From contig JAKUCV010006838.1 of NCBI GenBank assembly GCA_028386065.3, positions 58,093 to 122,092 on the forward strand: a DNA stretch of 64,000 nt, written 5' to 3'. How positions within the stretch are numbered: position 1 is the first letter of the stretch; each line of letters starts with the position of its first letter. Both the position numbers and the translations under genes were made by a program. The notes under the pieces are model-generated. The model had not been told where the DNA came from. It saw only the letters and a list, made by a program, of their open reading frames with translations, and searched no databases. This stretch comes from Turnera subulata (lineage: Eukaryota; Streptophyta; Magnoliopsida; Malpighiales; Passifloraceae). This document shows positions 9,012-21,213 of this stretch, in pieces.

Positions 9012-11698
9012 TGTAACAACCCGGGTAAAAATTTGGATTTTTACCGGGACTGTTAAAGTCGTTATACAGTGATTTACCGCAAGAATTAATCTTGGGTAAT
9101 TAATTCAAGGTAAATCGAGCATCGTTATTTGAAACCAAGTCTTTTCCCGCGCTCGTGATTTTTCCGTGGATTTTACGGACCATAGTGGGTATTTTTCCGG
9201 GTCTCGGAATCTTCGGAAAATCACACCGGAAAATAACTAAGGGGGTATCAGTTATTTTCTGGTCCGGACAGAACCCGCCCCACATGCTGCACAGTGATGG
9301 GTTACTGTGAAGCCTGTGAGCAGATTGTACTGCCCGTGCCTCACCAGTATTATGCTCGTGCTTCACCAGTCTGCGTGTCCTTACCTGTGCCTTCATCTGG
9401 CATTTCAGTGCCCCACACCTTCACCATCACTCCCTGCAAACCGTCTTCCGCAAACACTTGCTGCACACCCATACCAGGAAAAAAAAAAAAAAGAAGAACC
9501 AACACAAATACACACACAAACACCGTCGTTTCACCCACCCCTCCCTTCTTCTTTCTTTTTCTCCTCCTGTCACCACTGTGAGCAACCGGTCGGGCCACCT
9601 GCACCTTTCCTCCCTTCCTTCCTCCTTTCCTCTTCCCTTGCCGGCCGTCCTCCCTGAAGCTCGTCACCGCCGCCGGGCCGAGACGAACACGCAAAGCAAG
9701 TTCGCCCCTCGCCCGATCTCCTCCCTCATGCCGCCTCTTCCTTCGTGACAGCAGCCAACGCCGCCTCCCCCTGCTCGCGATAGACCCACTCCATATCTTC
9801 CTCCTTCCTCGCGCCGCTCGCTCCGTCCGTCGCACGCCGCCACAACGCCGACACGCGCGCCGTCGCCATCTGCTCAAGGTGAGCATCCCGGGTTGAAGGT
9901 GACCCGGTTGTGTAATGGTACGGGTCGGGTTGACCCGATTTGTAGGATGAGGGTTGGTGTTGTTGGGTCATTGGGGCGCTGGGCTGGGTTGAGTTGGATT
10001 TTGGGCTGGGCTATTGGGTCTGGTTCTAGGCCTGCGCGTGGGCCTGTGCTTGGGCTCCTGGTTGGGGCCTGGGCTTGGCACTGCGCTAGGTCTGGGCTAG
10101 CACTGTTTGGCCCAGTCCAGTTTTTTTTTAAAAAAATAAATAAAAATATAATTTGGAAAACTGGAAAAATATATATCTGAAAAAATATATATATATGGTA
10201 TTATAAAATATATAATTTTTGGAAATGGGCAGAATAATTAATTTGACCTGAGATAATTATTCATTTGGTATATCTAGAAAATAATTACTTAGACATGTTA
10301 TTTTGGAAAGTTAAGATAATTATATTATGGTTATAATAATAATAATAATAATGTGGTAAGTATGAATTATAGTATTTTGGAGAATATATATATGAAGTAT
10401 ATGAATATGTATTGCTGGAGAAATAATAAAATGATATCACTAATATTATTTTGAGAAAATGTAATTATAATATGAATTTCCTTGGAAAAATTATTATAGG
10501 AGTAAATAATTTTAGAAAAGGTATATACGCTATGAAATGTTTTGGAAATAAATATGGCATTGTATTTTCTGGGGAATATTACACTAAGTATATATGATAA
10601 TACCTTTTTGAAAAAAATAATAATAATAAAATAATAATATTTGGTAATTATATTTCGGCAAGTAAAATAATCTTATGGAGATGATAACCTATAACCGAGG
10701 GGGGTTTAATTTACAATTTATGGCATCATAGCATACCAATTATGTGCATTTATGTGAGCGTATTGTTTTGTCGTATAGGTTATGATATCGGGCAGTTTCC
10801 CGAGGAGCCGGCTTTGGACCGGTCATTGTCTTCAGAGTTGAGTAATCGGCTAAGGTGAGGATGGATAACCTTGGATATGTGCCCGTAATGCTGTGTGCGT
10901 ATTTTTGTTGTTTGATTGAACTGCTGAGATGTTTATCGATTGTTGTTTGGTTGCTATGGATATTGTTGTTGATGATGCTGGTTTGTGTTGTTGGATTGTG
11001 GATATTATGAGTAATCATTGAACTGTTAATTTTGAATAATTGGTGTTATGAAATGTTGATGGTTTAGTCTGTGGATTAACCTGTAGTAATGATAAGTTGA
11101 GTAACTTGAGGGAATGAATATCGGAAATTGAGATGATATATATGTTATTGTTGGATATTTGATGATACGGATTTGTTGATGTCGGTTCTGTGTGTGATTC
11201 TTTGTTATTGTTCTGCTTGATTGAAATGTTGTGTTGACTGTTATTGGTTTATTGGATACTGTGTTATGATTGACGTTGGATTGTGAGTAATTGATGCTAT
11301 GAAACTGTTGACGGATTAGTCTGTGCTATAACTTGAGTTAATAGGAAATTGGATAATTATTTGACTGTTATGGATATTGTGATTATTGTCGGTGGACTGT
11401 GTTGTGATTGGATAATTGGAATAAATTATGAAAAGGATAATTGGAAAAAAAGAAAATGGAAAATGGAAATTGATTTGAGATGATGATTTAAATGTCACGT
11501 GGTAAGTAGAGGTACGACCGGATGGTTTGAGGCTGTTTTGTGGTGGCCATGATCTGGGTTGCTTGTGATGGGCATGTTGATGCCGGTTTGATTGGGATGT
11601 TGATCCCTGAGATTTGATATTGGGATGTTGATCCCTGAGAATGTGATAGGGATGTTGATCCCTGAGATTGTGGTTGGGATGTTGATCCCTGAGATTTG
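9012..11698 (+). mobile_element. Truncated Ty3/gypsy LTR inside the Helitron
   Basis: Starts TGTAACAACCCGGGTAAAA, the same start as the LTRs at 36488 and 43685 and the minus-strand LTRs ending at 50701, 54193 and 59344. It follows the same internal order: GC-rich block (about 9560-9890), AT-rich spacer, gggcagtttcccgaggagcc segment, then a gggatgttgatccc palindrome array (11597-11698). It stops there, lacking the LTR 3' end. The Helitron RPA gene resumes at about 11700, so the LTR and a deletion removed the start of that gene. Confidence 0.8.
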
Positions 11699-11699
11699 C

Positions 11700-13416
11700 A
11701 ACAAGGCCAAATCCAAATTTTGCAACAGTCAACCAAAATGTGGAAATAATATTAACAAACAAAACGATCGCAAAAGAGGCTCCAACTCCGATTTCAACTG
11801 ATGTGCTAAAATACAACTTCATCGGCTTTGGTGAGGCTGAGAATTGTTAGAAAGGAAAGCTAATAGGTAAGTATACTAATCATTCATTAATTTAAATAAT
11901 TATATTTAATTAAACAAACTAACTATTCATAATGTATTCAAATAGACTTACTAGGAATTGTAACCAAGGTGAAGCACCAAACATGTACAAACCACAGCCA
12001 AAGAAGAGAATTGATATTGATGAATGAAAAGTAAGGAAAAAAAATAAATTTACGTATAATAGCTTTTAGCAAAAAAAATTTCTTTTTTTTTGGAACGGTA
12101 AATATTTTTCTTCATTTAACACTAGCTGTCATTCTATATGCAGGAAAGAACAATTAACACTAATCCTCTGGGGTGATTTGGCGGAGCAAGAGGGGCAAAA
12201 GTTATATGAAAATGAAGACAAAAACCAAATCATTGCAATATCAGACATCAGAATAGGAGAATACAATGGTAAATGATTAACAAAAAGTGTTTGGAAGCAT
12301 TATATATATATAGTAACTAACAAATTTATATTTAACTCACAGGCATGCTCCAACTATCAACGACATTTACCACAACCATCATGGTAAATCCAAAAATACA
12401 AGAAGCCATCAAGATTCAAGAGTGGTAAGTGTATTATCTATTTCAGTTAAAAATGACACCGAAAAAAATATATACTAATTTTTAGAAAACAGGCTTGGGA
12501 AACGACAAAAAGAAGATATTCAAAATACACAACCACCAAAAACAAAAAGGATGAGAGATGCTGCAAACTTTACTATTTGGGATATAAAGAACATGAGTAG
12601 TGCAACAGCAGCAAAGGTAAGTATATAAGTTTAATAATGTTAGTATATATACTTTCGCAATAATATTTGTTTCGAATTAACCAAAATATTTGATGTATGT
12701 AGGTCTTATATTGTACATTCCAAGCTAAAATTATGAAGGTAAAAAATAAAGAAAAACCATGGTATCATGCATGCAAAAGGTGTGGAAAGAAAGTAGATGT
12801 TTTAGATAACAAAGCACGATGTGAAGGAGAAAAATGCAATGGATACGAAGGATACAAACCAAGGTATGAGCATTATAAAAATCAAATAATGACTTATCCT
12901 TGCTAAATATTTATATTAAAATTATTATTTAACATATCTAATTTTTATAGGTACATGCTAAGACTCGAAGTGTCTGACGGAAAAGATAATGCAACAGTAA
13001 CCATATTCGACGAGGCAAAAATGATAAGTGGATGTGATGTGACTGATTATATTGTGATGTTACGAGATAAGGTAAATAATGAATGATAAGTATAAACCAA
13101 TATATTTTAGAGTACGTATTGACAAATTTAAGTTTCTATTTTGTAGGGAAAGCAAGAAAAAGAAAAGTTGTTCGATTGTCAAGACGAAGAATACATTTTC
13201 TTAGTGAGGATGAACAAAGCAAACGACTCGGATAGGGGAAAAGGGCGATTAATTGCAGAGGAAGTGTGAAAGACAACTGTTGAAGAACAAAATGAAAAAG
13301 AAATAGTTGGAATTGCAAGCATAGAGGCCAGAAAAGGAAAAAGCATCATCTCCATTGAAAATGAAGACAACTGCGTACAACCAATTCTGAAGAAAATTAA
13401 GAAGGAAAAAGAATAA
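11700..13416 (+). pseudogene. RPA1/RPA70-like single-stranded DNA-binding protein gene (Helitron cargo)
   Basis: Eight exon-like blocks with GT...AG borders: 11700-11866, 11946-12030, 12144-12268, 12343-12424, 12486-12616, 12703-12863, 12951-13071 and 13147-13416. Translations match RPA large-subunit OB folds: DLLGIVTKVK, LTLILWGDLAEQ, ISDIRIGEYNG, then a zinc-ribbon segment WYHACKRCGKKVD with Cys pairs before YMLRLEVSDGKDNATVTIFDEA. RPA1 proteins coat single-stranded DNA; Helitron versions may assist rolling-circle transposition. The 5' end is lost to the LTR insertion, an in-frame TAG lies near 11850, and a TGA at 13267 precedes 48 further sense codons ending at 13416. It is therefore a partial pseudogene. 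Confidence 0.82.
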
Positions 13417-13654
13417 ATAACTGTTATTAGCTTATACACTACTATTATTATAATTAATATTTGAACGATATGTTATTAAATTAAAATTAAAACAATGTTA
13501 GCATTTTATTATTATTGATGATTGTTAGTATAAAAAAAATATATAATTTACATTATATTATTAAAGAAAAATGAAAAAAAAAACCTACTTATATTCATAA
13601 TTTGAAAAGAAAATACCGTACCACGTGCATCGATCGCACGTGCACAAAAACTAG

Positions 13655-13903
13655 TATATATATATATATATAAGGAGACAATGCTGTGTTTGGTAGGAAA
13701 TGACATTCACCCTTATTTTATAACAATTCTTCTAATTCTAATATTCTTTATTTACCGAGTGATTTCTTTTTTTTTTTTCTTCCAAAGAAAATGAACAAAT
13801 TGCGTAATTTCGGTGAATGTCTAGAGTAGTAGAGTAGACTGAACACAACAGCCAAAAGAGGCTACGAACTATTCATCGGGGTTCTGTTCTTCACCAGCTG
13901 CTG
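13655..13903. other. Spacer between the Helitron and the PPR gene
   Basis: A (TA)n run followed by AT-rich sequence. The bases just before the PPR ATG (ttcttcaccagctgctgatgg) are repeated before the second PPR start at 63635. No other feature seen. Confidence 0.5.
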
Positions 13904-15479
13904 ATGGGTAGGGTTAATATTACTATGATGTTAAACCCTTCTCGTTCTTTTCCTTCAAGGTCCCTTCTTCCCTTACTCTTCGCCTTCACCGGTAAGTCTT
14001 CTGCCTCCTGTCTTCGTGCTTACAGTAATTCCACCAGTGGCAGTGGCAGTAGACACAAACCCAATTCCAAACCCACATTATTTCTTAACCTACATGAGGC
14101 TCTGGCTTCCTTCCATAGAATGCTTCATAAGAATCCTTTGCCTTCCATTGTGCAATTCAATCAAATGTTGTCGTCTAATGTCCGAATGGGATATTATGAG
14201 AGTGTGATCTCTTTGTCCAAACAAATGGAATAACGAGGAATCTCTCAAGATGTCTACACTCTCTCCATTTTGACCAATTGCTTCTGCCATTTGGGTCATG
14301 TGGATTTGGGGTTCTCTATTTTGGGTAGAATCGTTAAGCTGGGTCTGCAACCTGATGTCGTTACGTTTAACACCTTGATTAATGGACTTTGCAAGGCGGA
14401 TAAAATCGCACAGGCAGTCGAGTTGTTTGACGAAATGGTCGCCAATGGCTGCCAACCCAATGTAATGACTTCTACTGCAATAGTAGAAGGCATGTGCAGA
14501 ATTGGGAAAACGAATGTGGCTGTTGGTTTGCTACGAAGAATGGAAGAAGTAGGTTGCCATCCGGATGTACTGACCTACAGCGCAGTCATTGATGGCCTTT
14601 GCAAGGATGGGCAAGTTGCCGAGGCTTTGGATCTCTTCTCCAAAATGACCAGCAGAGGAATTTCACCCAATGTTGTCGCTTACAGCTCCTTGATTTGTGG
14701 TCTTTGCAATTCAGGGCAATGGAACCAAGCTTCTACATTGCTCTCTGAAATGTTGGCTTTGAACATTGCACCTGATATGATCACCTAGAGTATATTGGTT
14801 GATGCTCTTTGCAAAGACGGCTTGGCTCCAGAGGCTCATGCTTTGCTCGAAACAATGGCTCAGTGGGGTATACAGCCTAATGTCATCACGTACAGTTCAC
14901 TGATAGATGGATATTGTTTGCGGAAGGAAATGGATAAAGCAAGAGAAGTGTTTGATGTGATGATGGAAAAAGGTTGCAGACCTAATGTTTATACTTACAG
15001 CATGTTGATTAACGGATTCTGCAAGATATTCAACAAAAAAAAAAAACGGATTCTGCAAGATAAGTAAGGTAGACGAGGCTAAACAGCTTTTTGATGAAAT
15101 GTCTGAGAAAGGTTTGGTTCCCAACACTGTTACTTGCAACACTCTTTTAAGTGGCTTCTCACAGGCAGGAAGACATGGTGCGGCCGAACAGCTTTTCAGG
15201 GAGATGAATGCAAATGGCCCAACTCCAGATTTATTTACTTATGCCGCTATTCTAGATGGTTTATGCAAGCAGGAGTGCATCGATGAGGCATTAACGCTTT
15301 TTCGAACTATGAAAAAGCATTCAGTGATGCCTGACATAGTGATCTATACTATCCTCATTCGTGGCATGCTCAATTCTGGAAAGGTTAAACATGCATGGGA
15401 ACTGTTTAACTCTCTGTCTCTGAAAGGCTTGCAACCAGATGCCTGGACCTGTAGTATAATGATCAATGGAATTGTTTAA
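13904..15479 (+). pseudogene. P-class PPR protein pseudogene (Rf-like)
   Basis: The start at 13904 opens with a basic, Ser-rich leader (SFPSRSLLPLLF) compatible with organelle import. Tandem 35-residue PPR motifs follow, for example QPDVVTFNTLINGLCKADK, NVVAYSSLICGLC, NVITYSSLIDGYC and DLFTYAAILDGLC. Such proteins bind organellar RNA, and the HKNPLPSIVQFNQ opening is typical of the fertility-restorer-like subgroup. It is broken by TAA at about 14231, TAG at about 14786 (where motif register predicts Tyr), a 34-bp insertion at 15028-15061 that shifts frame, and an early end at 15479 after MINGIV. Downstream, ttgtttaactctctgtctctgaa is repeated (15402-15425 and 15472-15495), marking a rearranged 3' end. 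Very likely nonfunctional. Confidence 0.92.
15028..15045 (+). mobile_element. Minute retroposon insertion (7 nt plus poly(A)) in the PPR pseudogene
   Basis: Eighteen inserted bases, attcaac followed by eleven A, flanked by a perfect 16-bp duplication acggattctgcaagat (15012-15027 and 15046-15061). This is the outcome expected from target-primed reverse transcription aborted almost at once. The total gain of 34 bp shifts the frame. Confidence 0.8.
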
Positions 15480-15733
15480 CTCTCTGTCTCTGAATTGTTT
15501 ACCGTCTTCATATAATAGTGTTGTTTTAAAGCTTGAACTACATTGACCTAAAACACTTTTATATGAATGTGAGAGATAGAATGGGCTTATGCTGGTTGCC
15601 CATAAGGTTTTGTTCGATACCATCATATTGGCTAAAAGTTGGAAATAAATAATTTTGCAGGAAGATTTTCAAGGTGGAAGGTTGTGATATTATGGGGTTG
15701 GAGAATTCCATTTTTCTTTTGATGTGAGGTTGG

Positions 15734-16057
15734 ATGGTTTTGTTAGGTAAACGGAACCATCACAAGGTCCATGTGAAACGGGGTAAATCGAATAAATTCG
15801 ATTTCATACCTGTTTTGGTCGAGTTTTTTCACTCAATAGATGAGCTGAATCAGTTAAAATGGGACGGTGATCCGATTTCTCTAAGGTATCCTCCGTTGTT
15901 ATTCAAGCAGGATCCATCCGTTGTTATTCAAGATCCAGCAGCAGCCAACTGTAAATCATTTAGTAATAGTAAATCAATCGTAGTATCTCCTCCAAAGATA
16001 TTTCCCATAAAATCAGCTATAGAGGTCGAGTTGAAAAAATCTCTCAGATTACCTTAA
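15734..16057 (+). CDS. Hypothetical 107-codon ORF downstream of the PPR pseudogene
   Basis: An open frame with no recognised domain; it starts MVLLGKRNHHKVHVKRGK and ends KKSLRLP. It lies 0.25 kb after the truncated PPR gene and just before the segment duplicated at 7183-7316. No strong start context or partner gene is visible. It may be the remnant of an exon removed from its gene, or chance. Reported for completeness. Confidence 0.2.
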   Translation: MVLLGKRNHHKVHVKRGKSNKFDFIPVLVEFFHSIDELNQLKWDGDPISLRYPPLLFKQDPSVVIQDPAAANCKSFSNSKSIVVSPPKIFPIKSAIEVELKKSLRLP

Positions 16058-16139
16058 AACCCGCAAAGGGCCTCACTTATTCTTCTCTAATTAGAATATC
16101 CTACAGTTATCTTCTAATTAAGGATTGTCATTATCTTTG

Positions 16140-16265
16140 ATTTTTTTAATCAAGATACAATCCTTATTATAATAGAACTCATTGAGCAAAATTTCAGGAG
16201 GAAAAAGAATCAAACAAACCTGGGTAGAAAATGTTATCTGAGTTTACAACATTTTATCTGCTTGA
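16140..16265. repeat. Sequence duplicated at 7183-7316 and empty site for the LINE at 5933
   Basis: Shares caaacctgggtagaaaatgtta and flanking bases with the earlier locus. The segment just upstream (16085-16140) is continuous where the other copy is split by the LINE. Confidence 0.7.
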
Positions 16266-16499
16266 TCATAAAAACGTAAACTCTTTTTGTACCAATGTAA
16301 GTTTCTGCTAATCATTTGCAAGTTACTTATGTGCAAGACAAAAACATTAGCGATGATTGTATGAAACTTCTATTCTTTCCACTCACCACAAATTTTTATA
16401 AAGATGTCTCTTAACGATAAATAAATTAAGAACCTTCAATTACGAGCATTAGAAGTATGCTATCTATAACATATAGATGATAGTTGTGGATGATAAATC
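16266..16499. other. Short intergenic stretch; nothing seen
   Basis: AT-rich sequence without open frames or recognisable repeats. Confidence 0.4.
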
Positions 16500-16963
16500 T
16501 AGAAATATTACCACTGGAATCTCCTAAGATTGCAAAACTCAAGAGTCAAATCATATTCATAAACTATTTTAACTAGAAGCAACATGAAGAAAAATGAAGT
16601 AATTGTAGAAAAGAATATTGCAAAACTCAAGAGTCAAATCATATTCATAAACTATTTTAACAAGAAGCAACATGAAGAGAAATGAAGTAATTGTAGAAAA
16701 GAATAACGGAGGAGAATGAGAGGAATACTGATATTATTGATTGATCTTATTCATAGTAACACTAGCCTTCAAGGCATTACATAATAAATCACATAAACAA
16801 AGAAAGGAAAGAAATCACATAATAATCATGTAGTCAACTAATTGAAATCCTAAGAAATTATCTCAAATCATGCCACTAATTCCTCAGTGTAGATTTTTGC
16901 CTAATTATCTCCTTCATTCATATTGACTGATCACCAATCCCTTGTATCATGCTGACATTCCCC
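16500..16963 (-). mobile_element. Ty1/copia LTR remnant with adjoining polypurine tract
   Basis: On the minus strand the sequence aacttgagggggaatgtcagc (around 16957-16978) is the usual copia arrangement of a purine tract followed by a TGT LTR start. The LTR would run down to about 16500. An 85-bp direct repeat lies at its far end (16525-16612 and 16617-16703, sharing gcaaaactcaagagtcaaatc). The far boundary is uncertain. Confidence 0.5.
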
Positions 16964-17009
16964 CTCAAGTTAGACGTCACGTGATGTCCAACTTGCTAAT
17001 TCTTAACCA

Positions 17010-17200
17010 TACTTTTTAGGAAAAAAAACTATAAACCGTATTAGGCTTTTATGAATAAAGCTTGAAACCACCTAGCTTTTTAGGAAAAAAAACTAGAAAC
17101 CACCCTAACTTTTTAGGAAAAAGCTAGAAACCACTAAGACTTTTTAGGAAAAAGTTAGAAACTATTTAAGACTTTTTAAGGATAAAGTTTGAAACCTATA
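17010..17200. repeat. Tandem repeat, unit about 30-35 bp
   Basis: Five to six diverged copies of a unit containing ctttttaggaaaaa followed by agaaaccac, next to the copia remnant. Probably minisatellite expansion in the 3' untranslated region of that element. Confidence 0.7.
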
Positions 17201-20200
17201 ATGGGACATGATGATTTCCTTCATAAAAGCTCATAAGTATATCTTATCTCTGATCATACTACTTGATGCTACTAATGAGTTGTTGTGTAAGGAATTTGAA
17301 AGCATAAGAGTATAGTGAATTGGAGATGAGCTTAATGGGATGATTGAACTTCGACCTCGGATTCCAAGTAAAGGAACTTGATCTTCATCAACCAAGCTAT
17401 GCATATAAAAAGTGAAACGCCCGTATCCCAAAATAACCAATTAAATTATTTATGACATGTGAAATGACCAAATTGCCCTTTCTACCCGGGATACGTTACA
17501 AACAATATAATCAATGCACAATCATACAATAAATTATACAAGAAAGCGAGTATGCTGCGGAAGACAAAAATAACATAAAATGACATGTATGATTGTACTC
17601 TATGGATCCGACCCGGGGAGAGGATAACACTGCCACCTGCAGATATGCACTCCTGATCATCGATAAATTAACCTGTGTAAAGACTGTGAGGGGTGAGACC
17701 AACCACTATCTCACCATAACAAATAAACCAACGTATACAATACAAGTCAACCACAATAACACCGATATCAGGCAGTAGCAAGTAAAATGCACAAACAGGT
17801 CACAATGCACAATACAAACTCATCATCAGACAACAAACCAACACATGTCTTTATTCATCTTATTATGGTTGTACTTTATCATTATTAGGATTAAATATTT
17901 TATTAAAATTTAATATTTTATTAGGGCCCTCTACTGTGTGTGTCGAGCTCGGTCCCGTCTCATGAGACAACCAGGGCATAAGCCCAATATAACCAGGGCA
18001 AGGCCTAATACAATCAGTGAGAGAGAGAGAGATAGACAGAGAGAAAGAGGGAGGTAGAAAGGGGGAGATAGAAAGAGGGAGGTAGAACCGGTCATCACAG
18101 ACCCATATGCTAAACCGCATATACCATGCTATCCCGCATGAAATCCCGAAGGGTATCATTTCCCGCTCGAACCAACTGCTCAACAGCCCCACAGTAGAAT
18201 TATTATAGTTCGTTATTCTCAATTATGCTTAAAGAGTCGTGCCATACGTTATGATCAAACAGGGTTGTGTGGATTTAACATTTTATTTTTTCAAGTCCGG
18301 GCCTCCAGCCCTCAAGTCACCACACGAACCACAAAGTCATAAATCATGTTATTTAGCATAACAAACAAAGCATGCTCAACTGGCATACCATATCACATAG
18401 GCTCACAGTTCACATAAACAAGCACTCAACAACAAAGATATCATCATCATGATACACCGTGCAACAACAACATCAACACAACAGGCATACACGCATACAG
18501 CTTAAAAAGCCAAACAAATGTACTTAATGAACCATAACAAATAACCGAGTATTGTAGGCAGTACGCATACAAAGGTTTATATGTCCTCACCTGGGCCATA
18601 ATAACAGTCTCGGAAGCCGAAGCCTCGTTCCGCCTCAACATATCCTATACTGGAATCAAAATATGACCACGCATAAGGTCCACATAAAACATGATGAATG
18701 CATGTTTATGCCGTGACTTAATAACATACCATATTTACTGCTTAAGTCCGATTAAAACAAATCATGGGTCTAAGCCCGTCCCATCTTATAATCTTAGCCC
18801 GAGACTAAAAGTCCGCTTAAATTTAGTCATAAGGTTTTATCTTCCATTGGGCCTAAAGCCCATCTTAAAATAATTACCATTTATTGGGCCTAAAGCCCAT
18901 TCCATATCCATAAATCAAATAAAGAAATTAAAGAGTCTGGCTCGACCCGTCATGAAATCATCTTACCTAGTAAACCCGAGCCCAGCCTTTCCGGCCTAAC
19001 AATTCTACCCGCGTCGGTGAAATTCCGGCCACACGTCTCTCAACGTGTCACACTCGGTTTCCACTAAGTCCTTTTCTTTCTTAATACATTAATTAAATGC
19101 ATTTATGCTACATGTCTTGTACAAAATTAAATAACGGCCAACACCGGAATTTACCATTAAACGTTAAGTTTCCATTACTCGCCGGAATAGAATCTATGTC
19201 GCCGGATTCCGGTCAATCATCGCCGGAATAGTGACCCGAGACGCCGGAACAGAAACCCAAGATGCCGGAAAAAAATCAAACAGCATCTGCCAAACCCGAA
19301 CATCGACAACCCGTGTTCAATCATCAACACAAAGCCCACAAGAGTGAAAACAGAAAGGAAATAGGGGTTAGGTATCGAATCCTTACTGAGAAAACCCACT
19401 GTCCAATATCCCGAACACACCTCGGATCCGTCTCGGATCTGCCACACTCAACCCAGTCTACAAGTTCACTGCGGGAACAACCCAGCAGCAGCCCCACCAT
19501 AATCCAGCAACAACAAATTCGTCACACACGACCCGACCCTGACAACAACTATCACCATCTGCCATCGTCCACCAGCAACCCGCACACACGACCCCAACGC
19601 CGCCTCAAACAACAGCACAACCACCATTCGCAACCACCAGACCCGACCACCGCCACACAACCCGACCTCCTCCATACAACTCGACCCCCAACACAAGACC
19701 AGATTAATCACCAAGGTCGGAGAAGAAAGCAAAGCAAAAGGGAAGAGAGGAAAGGAGAATCGTGGCTTACCCAACAGAAGGCAACAGCGACAGCAACGAC
19801 TTCATGTCGTTCACCTGTCCATGCAAAAACGAAGCCTCCAACGCCTCCACAAGCGGCTTCTCCTCTTCTACAGACGAAGACGGTAGTGGTAGCGATCAAA
19901 GCGGCGACGAGGACTCACGAGGAAGAAAAGATGATGGCGGCAGAGAGGGTTTTTGGTGTAGACGAGATGGCAGATGGCATTTTCGGGAAGAACAAGGAAG
20001 GGAGAAAAGAAAAGAAAAGAAAAGAAAAGAAAGGAAAGGAAAGAAAAGAGAGATTTCGGGACGTTGAGGGTTCCCAAAGAGCACGATCTCGAGAGGTCTC
20101 GGAAGAAAATCGTGGGAGAGAGAGATGGTACCAGGCAGCGCAAAAGAGAAAAGAGAGGAAAAGGGAAAGAAAGAGAGAGGAGAAGAAAATAAAGGAAATG

Positions 20201-20218
20201 AGAGTTAGGGTTGGCCGG

Positions 20219-21213
20219 TGTTAGAACTCATGCCTCCTTGTTTCATTTCAGGGTTTTGATAATGACAAACCTTGGCTCAATTGATGACATCCTTTAAGCA
20301 AAAAGAAATCAAGCAAAGATCAAGAGCTCAAACAATGTGATCAATTTGAAGCTACAAGCAATGAGAGCAAGAGAAGTTAGGAATCTATTTTGTACAAAGT
20401 TTTGATATTGAAAAACACATTCTATCAAGCAAACAAGGACTCAACCAAAGAGATCAAGAATTCAAGAGAAGAAGAACAAGAGAAGTTAGGACTCATTTGT
20501 ACAAGGTAAAACACTCAAACTTCTCTTAGGCATTGGCTCAAATAAAACAAGTTTTACTCATGCATTTTATAGCATCATTTCAATCACAAAATGTGTTTTT
20601 TTTAAATAATGAACATCGATGTAGTAAATTGAGACATCGATGTTCTTGCCTTCAAACTTCTTCCAAAACGGGCAGTAAGGTCTGAACATCGATGTTGGCA
20701 TCCCAAACATCGATGTTCTCATGACCGTTGCACTTAAAAATGATCTGTCCTAGCACAACATCGATGTTGTGATTTTAGACATCGATGTTCTTCATTTGTG
20801 TTTTCAGTTTTTCTTGGCAGAATCATTTCAACATCGATGTAGCACAATTGCACATCGATGTTCAAATAAAGGCATGCATAAATTCCTTGGCAGAATCATT
20901 TCCACATCGATGTTCAACATGGAAACATCGATGTGGCATTACTAAACATCGATGTTTACTTGTTGCACATCGATGTTCATACTTTGGCCGCCTTTAATTG
21001 TTTTTGGCAGAATGTTTGCTACATCGATGTAGCATTCTACTACATCGATGTTCTACTAGCCGTTGGAGAAATAATTTAAAATTGCTGGCTAAAACATCGA
21101 TGTTTAAAGGCAAAACATCGATGTTTTGCCGTTATAGCAGACAACTTTTTAGCACCCACTATGTTTTGTTTAAGGCTGTTTTTGGGTGGATTTAAAACGG
21201 CTCTATAACTTTT
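20219..21213 (+). repeat. 5' LTR of the Sirevirus-like element, visible part
   Basis: Nearly identical to 24581-25577 up to the gap. The 3' LTR continues for another 584 bp, so the 470-N gap is too short to hold the missing LTR end plus leader unless the LTR is itself truncated. Confidence 0.88.
20609..21125. repeat. Array of ACATCGATGT palindromes in the 5' LTR
   Basis: The self-complementary decamer ACATCGATGT occurs about sixteen times in ~520 bp at irregular spacing. The same array is present in the 3' LTR (24976-25490). The six-base core ATCGAT is unchanged in the copies I read, while flanks vary. Confidence 0.9.

Larger units (their letters stand above)
7919..13654 (+). mobile_element. 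Helitron carrying an RPA1-like gene
   Basis: The 5' end is TCTATACTATATATAAAAGC preceded by A. The 3' end has an inverted repeat (ccacgtgc...gcacgtgc around 13621-13643) followed by CTAG at 13651-13654 and then T. This gives the 5'-TC...CTRR-3' structure with A/T flanks and no target duplication, diagnostic of Helitrons. An RPA70-like gene, common Helitron cargo in plants, lies at 11700-13416. No RepHel helicase is present, so the element is non-autonomous. A truncated gypsy LTR has inserted at 9012-11698. Confidence 0.82.

Noticed and set aside
9350..9886. 178-codon minus-strand ORF and overlapping GC-rich ORFs
   Set aside because: Lies in the GC-rich block of a gypsy LTR; open in several frames at once, Arg/Ala-rich by composition, and not conserved in frame among LTR copies.
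11316..11822. Minus-strand ORF with RDQHPN repeats (and related ORFs at 57073-57351)
   Set aside because: Translation of the ggatgttgatccc palindrome array in the LTR.
13136..13439. Minus-strand ORFs behind the PPR region
   Set aside because: Shadows of the RPA-like gene on the plus strand.
19262..20224. 320-codon ORF rich in Lys/Glu/Arg
   Set aside because: Covers the purine-rich and GC-rich part of a solo LTR; the sister LTR at 29858-32950 does not keep the frame.
20609..21125. CRISPR-like array of short repeats
   Set aside because: Repeat is a 10-bp palindrome at irregular spacing inside a plant retrotransposon LTR, with no cas genes and a plant nuclear context.
20785..21195. Cys/His-rich ORFs with HRCS repeats (also 25149-25559)
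   Set aside because: They are translations of the ACATCGATGT palindrome array in the LTR; no start context or conservation beyond the near-identical sister LTR.
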